Assembly (NCBI RefSeq): GCF_026239655.1
Contig: NZ_JAPIVO010000005.1
Span: 248,001-312,000 of the forward strand
DNA: 64,000 bases
Direction of reading: 5' to 3'
From: Pedobacter sp. MR2016-24
GTDB lineage: Bacteria; Bacteroidota; Bacteroidia; Sphingobacteriales; Sphingobacteriaceae
Part shown: piece after piece, positions 7,903 through 16,467 of the stretch
Layout of the letters: every line of letters starts with the position of its first letter
How positions within the stretch are numbered: the stretch's first letter is position 1
Notes under the pieces: generated by a model
What the model was told of the DNA's origin: nothing
Seen by the model: only the letters and a program-made list of their open reading frames with translations
Databases searched by the model: none
Program-made: the position numbers and the translations under genes

Positions 7903-8436
7903 ATGAGAGAAAGTATTAATACCAATAAATCAGGAGAAGAACAACTCCGTGTAGAAGCGCTAAGCCGTTATCACATATTCGATACCCCACCAGAACAAGC
8001 ATTTGACAACATCGCAAAATTAGGTTTGCAGCTGTTTGAAGTACCAATTTGCCTGATCACATTTGTTGATACGGAAAATGTATTTATAAAAGCTAATATC
8101 GGTCTAGGCGAAATTATGGGTGATATTACAAAAACGCCCAAATCGAATAGCCTCTGTGCCTTGGCAATACAGGATAAAAACATCAGTATTTTCAATAATA
8201 GTTTAATACAAACGGATCCCTGTGTACTTACGAGCGGCTTATTCGCTGGTGAGACAGGATTTAAATTTTACGCAGGAGCGCCGTTAACTACCCATGATGG
8301 ATTTCGAATCGGCACTATCTGTATAGTTGATACAGCAATCAGAGACTTTTCAGAAAAAAATAAGTCGGTATTAGAAAGCCTTGCGGTAATCGTGATGTCC
8401 GTCATCGAATTGAGACAATTGAATATGCCCGTTTAA
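7903..8436 (+). CDS. Stand-alone GAF-domain protein
   Basis: The 177 residues are almost entirely one GAF domain. After the leader LRVEALSRYHIFDTPPEQAFDNI comes the hydrophobic core VPICLITFVD, then FYAGAPLTTHDGFRIGTICIVD, a signature shared with GAF domains of bacterial sensor kinases. No kinase, cyclase or DNA-binding domain is attached. Such proteins bind small ligands or act as partners of histidine kinases. A very similar GAF unit forms the N-terminus of the protein at 60158-61285 in this window. Its stop codon abuts the end of the convergent hydrolase gene with no intervening base. Confidence 0.82.
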   Translation: MRESINTNKSGEEQLRVEALSRYHIFDTPPEQAFDNIAKLGLQLFEVPICLITFVDTENVFIKANIGLGEIMGDITKTPKSNSLCALAIQDKNISIFNNSLIQTDPCVLTSGLFAGETGFKFYAGAPLTTHDGFRIGTICIVDTAIRDFSEKNKSVLESLAVIVMSVIELRQLNMPV

Positions 8437-10959
8437 CTAAAACGTTTTTAAATTCAGGTTATCAATCGTAGTAAAACAATCATATGATCTGATGCCTATG
8501 GCGCCGGTTTTGTATGTAGTATCGCTGCAGGATATAGCCGGTTCCTTCTGATGATTAAAATATATTTTGATCTGGCTTCCAATCGCTTCAATCTTTAGGT
8601 GGCAGGTAGATCCTATCACTATTTTTTCATTAGCTGTTTGTAATGCAGTCCATTTTTGTCCGGATGACTTACCAAGTTCAAGCTTTCCGGCATCAGCATC
8701 AATTCCTATATAGTATCCTTTATAGGCATCGGCACCCAATGCAGGATCAGTTATCCTAAATAACAATCCAGCATTCCCTTTCGATGAAATCTTTATCTCC
8801 GCCTCATAAATAAAATCTTCAAAGTTAGTCCCGGTTCTTATGGCCTTACTTCCATGAATACCACTCCCCCACGATCCTTTGTTCGACGCTGCATTTATTG
8901 CGCCATCTTTGATAAACCATCCTCCGCCATATATGATCCAGTCTTTAAGTGTTGCATGTGAGAAATTTTCATGAAAGTGTTTCATTATTTTGCGGGCTTC
9001 CCCAATCACCGGAAAGTTGGTTACTCTGATGTTTTCCGCGCCAAATGGAACCAGTGTGATCTCTTCCAAAGGTTCCACAGATTGCAGTGGACTTGCCGGC
9101 ACTTCAAAAGCATGCATCTGGTTATCAGCCATGGTCCATAACGGTAGTCGCCTTCCCTGTACGTAAAGTTTAACCGGTGTGGCTGAAGTTATAAATGGGT
9201 TCTCCGGCATCGGAGATTCCTCAACCCTGATTGTATTTCCTGCATTTTTGCGATCCAATACAAGTGCATAATTCCAGGGGGATGCCGGTGTTACCTCATA
9301 ATCGTAAAAGCCAGGTACGGGATGTTTCTTGCGTATACTGTATTTTGCATCGATCTTCAGACTGTAAACCAGCGGCCCACGTTCAACGCTTACAGAATTA
9401 TTTACCTGATCTGTGATTTTCACTTCCATGGGAAATTCCAGAGTGATCTGATCCTGATCATTCCAAACCCTGTCGATGTTAAAGACATGACCTGCTTTCA
9501 TTCCTTTTAAAGACTTTCCATTAAGCATCACTTTTGGCATACGACACCATTCCGGCATCCTTAACCGTAGAGGAAAATGGACGGATTGACCGAGCGTCAT
9601 CTTCATCAATACCTTCTCTTTAAAAGGATAATCTGTGATGACATCAAGATTGACAGGCACGTTACCTGCTACCAAGGCTTTCACTTGTACAGGCGCATAA
9701 ACAATAACTGCCAATCCCTTATCTGGTGTAGAAACCCAGCTGTTTTTCACCAAATAAGGCCAACCCATATGCATGTTATACCTGCAGCAACCCATACCAG
9801 AATAAGGACTAAGTAAAATCCCGCCATCATAATCCTCATCGAAGCCGGATTGCCCATATTTATTTACTACCTGATTAGGCTGGCTATAATAAAGATGTTC
9901 TTTAATATCCCTGCTAAATTGTGCAGGCAGGGTGTTAAAAGCTATTTTTTCCAACCTGTCGCCAATATTTACGTCATGAATGATTCTGGCCGCCGTTTCC
10001 AGACTCTGCATCCACTCTACCACCGTACAGGTTTCAGTCCCCTGAAATGAACTTTTTCCCGCCAGGAACTCCGTACCTGAAGCAATTCCGGAAGCTTGTC
10101 CGTGATCTGCCATCAAATGAATGATCCCCTTGTGTAAAGCATTTCTGTTCAGGGCGGTTTGTTCTAACTGAGAATAAAGAGCTGGAAATTTTAAAGCCTG
10201 TCCAACACTTACACTATGTTTAGTATGGAAATCATCTCCGAAATGATAAAACTGATTATTGGTATAGATTTCTGCCCATGGATAGGCCTGCAATTTCAAT
10301 TTCTCCGCCAGGCTAATCAGAAACGGATCAGCAGTCTTATTATACAGCCATAATACAAGTTCTATATTATCTCCTGTTCTGGACTTACTCCATTCAGATA
10401 ACGGCGTTTGATCCAGATGCTCAAACTCGTATTTAAAATAGCTGGTAAAAAAACCAATCACTTTTTCATCCCCTGTAGCTTCATAGTAACTTTGCATCGC
10501 ATACATCATTGGCATACGCGGCCACCAGTCATTCATCGTTTCCGGACCAAAAAGACCGTTTGGACGCTGATTATTCAGTGTATACTTAATCCATTTAGCT
10601 GCTTTGGCTTTTAAAACTGCATCGTCGAGCGTATAAGCTAATGCTATCAGTCCTTTTACATAATAGGGTACCCGCTCCCATCCACTTCCGCTACCGCCTA
10701 ACCAATCGGAACCCGGACCTAAATTTTCAGCTTCATGATATAATTCTTCAGCATGCCCGGTTGCCCCATCTCTTTGTAATTCAAGTTGGGTTAATAACCA
10801 TCCCTTTGCCTTGATACTGCCTAATGGAAGTTGGATATAGCTCCCCGCAGTAAGAGGTGCACGGTTGTAATCATAACTGCTGTTCATATGCTGCTGCTGC
10901 GCATCAACAAGTAATGAGCAAAAAAGCAGAGCGCCGATGAGCAAAAAGGATTTTTTCAT
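8437..10959 (-). CDS. Secreted GH127-type glycoside hydrolase (DUF1680) with a C-terminal lectin-like domain
   Basis: This 840-residue protein has a signal peptide (cleavage near LLVDA-QQ, residue 20). The (alpha/alpha)6 catalytic domain has the zinc-cysteine site of the beta-L-arabinofuranosidase family: Glu309 and Cys311 (GTETCTVVEW) and the Cys391-Cys392 pair (GMGCCRYN), in which the first Cys is the nucleophile in characterised GH127 enzymes. From about residue 655 a separate beta-sandwich region (GGGWFIKDGAINAA ... FEDFIYEAEIKI ... AGLLFRI) resembles the LamG/DUF1080-type domain. It probably cleaves terminal L-arabinofuranose or a related sugar from plant glycans in the periplasm. No SusC/D pair is adjacent. 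Confidence 0.88.
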   Translation of the reverse strand: MKKSFLLIGALLFCSLLVDAQQQHMNSSYDYNRAPLTAGSYIQLPLGSIKAKGWLLTQLELQRDGATGHAEELYHEAENLGPGSDWLGGSGSGWERVPYYVKGLIALAYTLDDAVLKAKAAKWIKYTLNNQRPNGLFGPETMNDWWPRMPMMYAMQSYYEATGDEKVIGFFTSYFKYEFEHLDQTPLSEWSKSRTGDNIELVLWLYNKTADPFLISLAEKLKLQAYPWAEIYTNNQFYHFGDDFHTKHSVSVGQALKFPALYSQLEQTALNRNALHKGIIHLMADHGQASGIASGTEFLAGKSSFQGTETCTVVEWMQSLETAARIIHDVNIGDRLEKIAFNTLPAQFSRDIKEHLYYSQPNQVVNKYGQSGFDEDYDGGILLSPYSGMGCCRYNMHMGWPYLVKNSWVSTPDKGLAVIVYAPVQVKALVAGNVPVNLDVITDYPFKEKVLMKMTLGQSVHFPLRLRMPEWCRMPKVMLNGKSLKGMKAGHVFNIDRVWNDQDQITLEFPMEVKITDQVNNSVSVERGPLVYSLKIDAKYSIRKKHPVPGFYDYEVTPASPWNYALVLDRKNAGNTIRVEESPMPENPFITSATPVKLYVQGRRLPLWTMADNQMHAFEVPASPLQSVEPLEEITLVPFGAENIRVTNFPVIGEARKIMKHFHENFSHATLKDWIIYGGGWFIKDGAINAASNKGSWGSGIHGSKAIRTGTNFEDFIYEAEIKISSKGNAGLLFRITDPALGADAYKGYYIGIDADAGKLELGKSSGQKWTALQTANEKIVIGSTCHLKIEAIGSQIKIYFNHQKEPAISCSDTTYKTGAIGIRSYDCFTTIDNLNLKTF

Positions 10960-11366
10960 TTTTTATATCTGGTCATCAAATATAGGTTATCAAATGCTAT
11001 TTATGAATTGCCCGGATTTTCCCTATTAGTTAGGAAACAGCGCATCCCAGACAAAATTTATTAAGAAATCAAATACTGATGAACGAAAAGATCTGAATAT
11101 CTTAATATCTATTTTTATCAGCAAAAAATATTTAGTAAAAAGTAATATTTCACTAAAACAACACCTGCAACCGTAGTCATCAACTTCAGTTCGTCTATTC
11201 AGGAAGAATTGATACAATTAAATATCGGCAAACGACATAGGGATATTATATCTTTTTAGCGCCTTGCTAAATCAATATTTTTCGGACAATAAATTCAGCA
11301 TATAAATATTCAAACAATAGCAAATTGATATTTATATGTGTATTTTTACCCGATAAATAAAATACA
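10960..11366. other. Divergent intergenic region between the GH127 gene and the stressosome operon
   Basis: This stretch of 407 bp is AT-rich and must hold both divergent promoters. I see no exact TTG-N19-21-TAnnTTTG pair and no convincing small gene. A 63-codon reverse reading frame inside it looks random. Confidence 0.6.
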
Positions 11367-12245
11367 ATGCTTGTAAATATTACTTCTATTTTAAAGAATA
11401 AGAGAACTGAAATCCTTGAATTATGGATGAAAAATCAGTTATCAAATCCGGGATTAGCTGATGATCTGATCAGTAATCAGGACTTGAGATCACAATCAGC
11501 AGACTTTGTTAATGCACTCGTGAACAACCTAAACGAAAATAACATCGATAATCCTAATTCCAGCGACTTCGATCATGTTATTGAAATTCTAGGCGGCATT
11601 TCAATATCGAGGGCAAGACAGGGATTTAGCCCACGTGAAACAGGTTTCTTCATTTTAAGTTTAAAAGAAAGCTTTCTTGAAATTTTAAATCAGGAAATAT
11701 CAGATGTTAAGGATTTATTTACACAGAGCCTTAGACTAAGCCGATTGATGGACAATTTTACCATTCTTACTTTTGAGACATTTATCAAAGGTCGCGAAGA
11801 AGTAATTATGCGTCAGACTGACGAAATCACGGATATCTCTACACCTGTAATTAAAGTATGGGATGGCATCTTAGCATTGCCTATTATTGGCACCCTGGAT
11901 AGTGCGCGTACACAGGTAGTAATGGAAAACCTTCTGCAGGAAATTGTGATTACGGGTAGCAGCATCGCTATATTAGATATATCAGGAGTTCCGACAGTGG
12001 ATTCATTGGTAGCGCAGCATTTGTTGAAAGCTGTAAGCGCAACCCGTTTAATGGGTGCAGAATGTATTATTAGTGGTATCAGACCAGAAATTGCACAAAC
12101 TATAGTGCACTTGGGTATAGACCTCTCACAAATCATCACTAAGGCAACTTTAGCGAGTGCATTACAATATGCTTTCAAATCGCTTCGCCTGGAAGTAAAA
12201 AGATCTGCTACAGATAACAAGTTATTTAACAAAACACAATATTAA
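11367..12245 (+). CDS. RsbR-like stressosome protein (RsbT co-antagonist)
   Basis: This 292-residue protein has an N-terminal helical sensor domain of RsbR N-terminal type (residues about 10-145) and a C-terminal STAS domain (158-272). The STAS core is very close to Bacillus RsbR: DISGVPTVDSLVA, then GIRPEIAQTIVHLGIDL. Thr245 corresponds to Bacillus RsbRA Thr205. The position of Thr171 is held by Ser213. In Bacillus, RsbR and RsbS form the stressosome shell that captures RsbT until stress triggers phosphorylation. This is the first gene of a five-gene operon; the RsbS gene starts 5 bp after its stop codon. The N-terminal ligand is unknown. Confidence 0.93.
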   Translation: MLVNITSILKNKRTEILELWMKNQLSNPGLADDLISNQDLRSQSADFVNALVNNLNENNIDNPNSSDFDHVIEILGGISISRARQGFSPRETGFFILSLKESFLEILNQEISDVKDLFTQSLRLSRLMDNFTILTFETFIKGREEVIMRQTDEITDISTPVIKVWDGILALPIIGTLDSARTQVVMENLLQEIVITGSSIAILDISGVPTVDSLVAQHLLKAVSATRLMGAECIISGIRPEIAQTIVHLGIDLSQIITKATLASALQYAFKSLRLEVKRSATDNKLFNKTQY

Positions 12246-12250
12246 TATCA

Positions 12251-12652
12251 ATGGATAGAATTCCTATTTTAAAAATGGGACCGTTCCTGCTGGTGACAAT
12301 ACAAATTGATTTGTACGACCGGTTAGCTCTGGATCTGGAAGAAGATCTGGTGAGAATGGTTGAAAAAACGTCTGCAAAAGGTGTATTAATTGATATCTCG
12401 GCAGTAACAATTGTCGATTCCTTTATGGGTCGGATACTGGGTAATATTGCCAGCATGTCAAGACTGCTGGATGCACAAACCGTTGTTGTGGGTATGCAAC
12501 CGGCTGTTGCCATTACACTGGTAGAGTTGGGATTACCGCTTAACGGTGTATCGACAGCATTAGATGTAGAAAAAGGCATGGCACTCTTACAATCGAAAAT
12601 GATTTTCGACGAAGAAGAAGAACAAGAAGAGGATGACACTGCCGCTAACTAA
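12251..12652 (+). CDS. RsbS-like stressosome scaffold (STAS protein)
   Basis: This 133-residue protein is a single STAS domain with LIDISAVTIVDSFMGRIL followed by VVVGMQPAVAITLVELGL, the RsbS hallmark. Ser57 in VDSF matches the RsbT-phosphorylated serine (Ser59) of Bacillus RsbS. The C-terminus is an acidic tail (FDEEEEQEEDD). In the model, dephosphorylated RsbS holds RsbT in the stressosome. The last 20 bp overlap the RsbT gene, implying translational coupling and a fixed stoichiometry. Confidence 0.93.
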   Translation: MDRIPILKMGPFLLVTIQIDLYDRLALDLEEDLVRMVEKTSAKGVLIDISAVTIVDSFMGRILGNIASMSRLLDAQTVVVGMQPAVAITLVELGLPLNGVSTALDVEKGMALLQSKMIFDEEEEQEEDDTAAN

Positions 12653-13046
12653 GGATATCCTGGTGGTCTCAAGGGAGCAGGATGTGGTATTGTTACGTAA
12701 CCGCGTGAAAGAACATGCCGTAAAAATAAAAATGGGTCTGGTCAACCAGACCAAACTCCTGACGGCTGCAAGTGAATTGGTAAGAAATATGTTAAGATAC
12801 GGAAATGGAGGAAAGGCGATTATAGAGGTAGTCAGCAGTGGCAGAATCAATGGAATCCGCTTAACATTTGAAGACCAGGGGCCTGGTATTGCCGATATCG
12901 ATAATGCCATGACAGATGGCTATTCAACGGGAAAAAGCCTTGGATTGGGTTTACCAGGAACTAAAAGACTGGTAAGTGAATTTAATATTAAGAGCAAACT
13001 TGGCGAGGGAACCACAGTTACCATCATAAAATGGGCAAATGGTTGA
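12633..13046 (+). CDS. RsbT-like serine/threonine kinase (switch protein)
   Basis: This 137-residue GHKL ATPase aligns end to end with Bacillus RsbT: N-box SELVRNMLRYG, G1 EDQGPGI, then TDGYSTGKSLGLGLPGTKRL, and the C-terminus GEGTTVTIIKW. It should phosphorylate the RsbR and RsbS partners encoded upstream, leave the stressosome on stress, and activate a downstream target. In Bacillus that target is RsbU; no stand-alone rsbU is present here. The start overlaps rsbS by 20 bp and the end overlaps the next gene by 8 bp. Confidence 0.93.
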   Translation: MTLPLTKDILVVSREQDVVLLRNRVKEHAVKIKMGLVNQTKLLTAASELVRNMLRYGNGGKAIIEVVSSGRINGIRLTFEDQGPGIADIDNAMTDGYSTGKSLGLGLPGTKRLVSEFNIKSKLGEGTTVTIIKWANG

Positions 13047-14058
13047 TGCTACGCATATCCGCTTCAAAGCGGCAGACAGAAGTTATTTCTCTATCATAAA
13101 AAGAGATATTCATCAACTGGCAGCAGATGCAGGTTTTGACAATAAAAAGCTGGGCGATATTGACCTGATTATCTCCGAGCTTACTTCTAACCTCCACAAA
13201 TTTGCTACAGCCGGGGAAATACTGGCCGGTATTTTTCAGGAATCTGGAGGAAATCAATATTTAGAAGTGATTAGTATTGATCATGGACCAGGTCTTACCG
13301 ATGTACAAAAGGTTATGACCGACGGTTATTCTACTTCAGGAACGATGGGAATAGGCCTTGGCAGTATCAAGAGATTATCAGATAAATTTGATTTGTATTC
13401 TCAAAAAGGATGGGGTACCACTGTATTGAGCCGTGTATATGCCAGACCTATTACTGATCTCAATCAGCATGCAAGTGCTATTGAGATACGCCGGTTGATT
13501 GTCGCTATGCCAGGTCAGCATACGAGTGGTGATGGTTCTTATTACAAACGAACAGACAGTCATTTTAAATTATTGGTCGCTGACGGACTTGGCCACGGAC
13601 CAGAAGCAAATCTGGCAGTTAATGAAGCTGTTCATGCATTTAAAAGCTGTCCTTATCACTCTCCAGGCGAAATTTTAAAATACATTCATCATTCTATTCG
13701 TAAAACACGCGGAATTGTGGCTGCAGTTGTAGTATATGATCTGAAAACGAAGAAATGGGCCATTGCTGGCGTGGGTAATATCAGCTCGAGGTTGTCAAAT
13801 TACATGGAGATTAAAAACCAGATGTCTTATAACGGTATTGTCGGACACAATATCCCTAACACCATTAATGATCATGAAGCATTATTGGAAGATTTCAACC
13901 AGATCACTTTATGTTCTGACGGTATCAAATCACGGTGGGAAAATGCTAAATATCCAGGGATTTTACGATGTGATCTAACTATTCAGATGGCAGCGATTTA
14001 CAAAGATTTTGCCCGGCATACTGATGACATGTCTGTAGTAATGGCTAAAATAAGATAA
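13039..14058 (+). CDS. Fusion of RsbT/W-like ATPase and RsbX/SpoIIE-type PP2C phosphatase
   Basis: The protein has 339 residues. The N-terminal 135 residues form a second GHKL anti-sigma-type ATPase: DLIISELTSNLHKFA, DHGPGLTDV, DGYSTSGTMGIGLGSIKRL. The C-terminal 190 residues are a SpoIIE/PP2C phosphatase with metal-binding aspartates in SGDGSYYKRT (Asp165), VADGLGHGPEAN (Asp182), CSDGIKSRW and TDDMSVVMAK. Bacillus RsbX is the phosphatase alone and resets the stressosome by dephosphorylating RsbS and RsbR. Here both activities sit in one chain, so it may serve as a reset enzyme or a kinase/phosphatase switch. It overlaps rsbT by 8 bp and is coupled to the next gene by TAATATG. Confidence 0.9.
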   Translation: MVDATHIRFKAADRSYFSIIKRDIHQLAADAGFDNKKLGDIDLIISELTSNLHKFATAGEILAGIFQESGGNQYLEVISIDHGPGLTDVQKVMTDGYSTSGTMGIGLGSIKRLSDKFDLYSQKGWGTTVLSRVYARPITDLNQHASAIEIRRLIVAMPGQHTSGDGSYYKRTDSHFKLLVADGLGHGPEANLAVNEAVHAFKSCPYHSPGEILKYIHHSIRKTRGIVAAVVVYDLKTKKWAIAGVGNISSRLSNYMEIKNQMSYNGIVGHNIPNTINDHEALLEDFNQITLCSDGIKSRWENAKYPGILRCDLTIQMAAIYKDFARHTDDMSVVMAKIR

Positions 14059-14059
14059 T

Positions 14060-15247
14060 ATGCAACTATTAAAAGTCGCCCTAGAAAACGAACTCGACCT
14101 AACCTTAGCTTATAAAAAATCTATTAAGGCAGCAGAACTGATTGGTCTGTCCAGATCGACCCAAACTGCTTTTGCCACTGCTGTTTCGGAAGTTTGTCGC
14201 GAAGTAATCGATAAAACCCATGACGGCCTCGTTACGCTGGAAATACACAATGAAGGCGAACGACATCACCTTGCGGCAGTAATCACTTACAGACAAAGTG
14301 AAAGTATAAATAACCTGGAAGAAGGATTTCAATACGCCAGAAAACTGGTGCCGATATTTCTTTATGCTGTTTCAGAGAGAAAAGGAACGATCCAGTTAAA
14401 AATGGGCATCCCAAAAGCAGTCGGTATAAGCAAAACCAAGATATTGATGGTGTCCAGTTATTTTGAACATCTGGAGCCAAGTACTCCATATGAGGAAGTA
14501 AGGCAGAGGAACCAGCAGCTTTACTTAATCAATGAACAATCCGAACAGGCGCTGCAGCAAGCAGAATATCTTAATCAGCAGAAAAATGAATTTCTGTCCG
14601 TTGCCAGTCACGAATTAAAAACTCCGCTTACTATTCTAAGGGCATATACCCAAATGGCTTTGAAGACGGATTGCAGTCCGATCACGCTCTCTCATTTGAA
14701 AAAAGTTGATGATCAGGCTTCAAAATTGCAAACTATGATTACGCAATTGCTCGATATTTCAAAGATTGAAGACACGGAAACAGAATATAACCTGGAAGCC
14801 ACCTCATCCAAGCAATATCTGCTGGACATGAGGGATCTGATCATGCAGTTGGTGCCCGCTCATCAGCTTCTCATTCATCTAAACGATGATTCTACACTTT
14901 ACATAGACAGGTTACGTGTAGAACAGGTGATCATGAATATTATTGGTAATGCTGCTAAATATTCCCCTGCAGGAACCCAAATCGTATTTACTACAACGCT
15001 GCAGGCTAATGGAGAAGTATTATTTTCTGTAAAAGATCAGGGGATAGGTATGTCTGAGGAGGAATTGATCAAAATATTTAAGAAGTTTTATAGGGTTGAA
15101 AGTATTATTAAACAATATAATGGTTTAGGAATAGGATTATTTATCTCTTCAAAAATCATCAACAACCATGGAGGAAAAATCTGGGTTGAAAGTATTTTTG
15201 GCCATGGATGTACCTTCTTTTTCACTTTGCCGGTTTATAAAGATTAA
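14060..15247 (+). CDS. Histidine kinase with N-terminal degenerate anti-sigma-like domain (probable stressosome output)
   Basis: The protein has 395 residues. Residues 1-135 resemble a GHKL anti-sigma ATPase (SRSTQTAFATAVSEVCREVID) but lack the DxGxG and G2 ATP-lid motifs, so this half probably only binds partners. Then come a coiled linker, a HisKA domain with His184 (VASHELKTPLT) and an intact kinase ATPase domain (N-box NIIGNAAKYSP, G1 VKDQGIGM, G2 GLGIGLFI). There is no transmembrane segment. It starts one base after the previous stop codon, so it belongs to the stressosome operon and is the natural candidate to carry the signal to a response regulator, none of which is adjacent. Confidence 0.9.
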   Translation: MQLLKVALENELDLTLAYKKSIKAAELIGLSRSTQTAFATAVSEVCREVIDKTHDGLVTLEIHNEGERHHLAAVITYRQSESINNLEEGFQYARKLVPIFLYAVSERKGTIQLKMGIPKAVGISKTKILMVSSYFEHLEPSTPYEEVRQRNQQLYLINEQSEQALQQAEYLNQQKNEFLSVASHELKTPLTILRAYTQMALKTDCSPITLSHLKKVDDQASKLQTMITQLLDISKIEDTETEYNLEATSSKQYLLDMRDLIMQLVPAHQLLIHLNDDSTLYIDRLRVEQVIMNIIGNAAKYSPAGTQIVFTTTLQANGEVLFSVKDQGIGMSEEELIKIFKKFYRVESIIKQYNGLGIGLFISSKIINNHGGKIWVESIFGHGCTFFFTLPVYKD

Positions 15248-15331
15248 TCTTTCAATTCTGATTGTTCACTATTCATTTGAACAGTATGTTCTCAGCTTTT
15301 TATCTGGCCCGATCATCAAAAACATCTTCTG

Positions 15332-15652
15332 CTAAAGATAGGCGTCAATATACTCCAGTGTCCGCTCTATGGCATGTACAACTGATTCTTTATACACAGC
15401 CAGATCCAACTGCCTGCTCCGGTCAATTGCATTTTTTTTAATGGTCCTTTTATTATTTCTTATTTCAGCCAGGTCATAATTTACGATATTGGCGAATGTG
15501 TTCGCGTGACTTCTATATAATGTCATCAGACCTTCAGAGAAGGAGGAAACAAGCTCATTGAGCATCTCAACATTTGCCTCATCATCTATATTAACAGCGT
15601 TTACTGCTGCGAGTAATTTTTCCAGGCGGCTTTTTTCTTTACTTAAAATCAT
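15332..15652 (-). CDS. Small helical hypothetical protein
   Basis: From the ATG at 15652 the protein has 106 residues; a GTG ten codons upstream (15682) is an alternative. It is rich in Glu, Lys, Leu and Ala and predicted to be mostly alpha-helical (LSKEKSRLEKLLAAVNAVN ... YKESVVHAIERTLEYIDAYL). No motif, signal peptide or membrane segment is seen. It converges on the stressosome operon. I do not recognise a family. Confidence 0.55.
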   Translation of the reverse strand: MILSKEKSRLEKLLAAVNAVNIDDEANVEMLNELVSSFSEGLMTLYRSHANTFANIVNYDLAEIRNNKRTIKKNAIDRSRQLDLAVYKESVVHAIERTLEYIDAYL

Positions 15653-15863
15653 TACAGTTTGAAATATTACATTTGGTGACACTAATATATAGCAAAAGCA
15701 TCAATTAATCACCTTAACATCGTAAACGCATTAGTGTTTTACATAATTCATAAAGTGGTAAATATATCGTTCCCTGATGTACAGCATAATTATAAATAGT
15801 ATTGTATATTTATTTTATAATAATTATTTTAGACCTGAGGATGGTCTTAAATCCTCATTCGAT

Positions 15864-16019
15864 ATGAAAAATTCGAAAGATCAATTAAAATCCTTCTCAT
15901 CAAATTCTCTTGTAACACAATTGGCTATAGCTAAAGCACTCATCTTAAATATCACAGCAGCAGAGCTTAAATTAAAGCGCTTAAGCGAAATAAACAGAGA
16001 GATTTTTCCTAAAAAATAA
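15864..16019 (+). CDS. Small hypothetical protein
   Basis: The 51-codon frame from the ATG at 15864 encodes a polar, helix-prone peptide (MKNSKDQLKSFSSN ... AELKLKRLSEINREIFPKK). The frame extends upstream to an ATG at 15777, but the extra residues (MYSIIINSIVYLFYNNY) look like translated promoter DNA. It lies 70 bp before an XRE-type regulator on the same strand. Confidence is low because of its length. Confidence 0.4.
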   Translation: MKNSKDQLKSFSSNSLVTQLAIAKALILNITAAELKLKRLSEINREIFPKK

Positions 16020-16091
16020 TGGCGGCTGTTAGGACATTTATGAAGACTGTACAACTTGTTTTATAAAAACAAATATCCGTATTGCTGGATT

Positions 16092-16436
16092 ATGAATGAA
16101 TTGAGTGCGATTTTTAAAGAAATAAGAAAGATAGCAGGCTTAACTCCAACGGACGTTGCAAAAGGTATAGATATCAGCCTTCAGGCATATATTGATCTTG
16201 AGGTTAATTGCCTCAGGTTAAGCTGGACCACGTACAAACGCATTGCCAATTTCTGGAAAATACCTTATTACGATCTATTGAAATTCCGGCTAACCTTAGA
16301 ACAGGAATATGATTTTGAGCACAGAAATTATGACGATCCTGAAAATTATGACCTGTTTGCGGAAGTATTTGCGATGTATGATTTCATTGCTAAACTAGCG
16401 AATAGTGAAGGGCAGGGAAAAGAATTTCTTAGATAA
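16092..16436 (+). CDS. XRE-family helix-turn-helix regulator
   Basis: This 114-residue protein starts at MNELS; the upstream in-frame ATG at 16056 adds an unlikely MFYKNKYPYCWI leader. Residues about 8-65 form a lambda-repressor-like HTH: FKEIRKIAGLTPTDVAKGIDISLQAYIDLE ... TYKRIANFWKIPYYDLL. The C-terminal region is acidic and aromatic and has no recognised domain. It is probably a small DNA-binding regulator, with target unknown. A strong terminator follows directly. Confidence 0.75.
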   Translation: MNELSAIFKEIRKIAGLTPTDVAKGIDISLQAYIDLEVNCLRLSWTTYKRIANFWKIPYYDLLKFRLTLEQEYDFEHRNYDDPENYDLFAEVFAMYDFIAKLANSEGQGKEFLR

Positions 16437-16438
16437 CA

Positions 16439-16467
16439 AGAAGCCGAATCTTTCTGATTCGGCTTCT
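16439..16467 (+). terminator. Terminator of the XRE gene
   Basis: A 12-bp perfect stem (AGAAGCCGAATC / GATTCGGCTTCT) has a 5-nt loop and is followed by GCTTTT. It starts 2 nt after the stop codon. Confidence 0.8.

Noticed and set aside
12226..12910. Serine-rich reverse frames over rsbS and rsbT
   Set aside because: They are antisense to strongly conserved stressosome genes.
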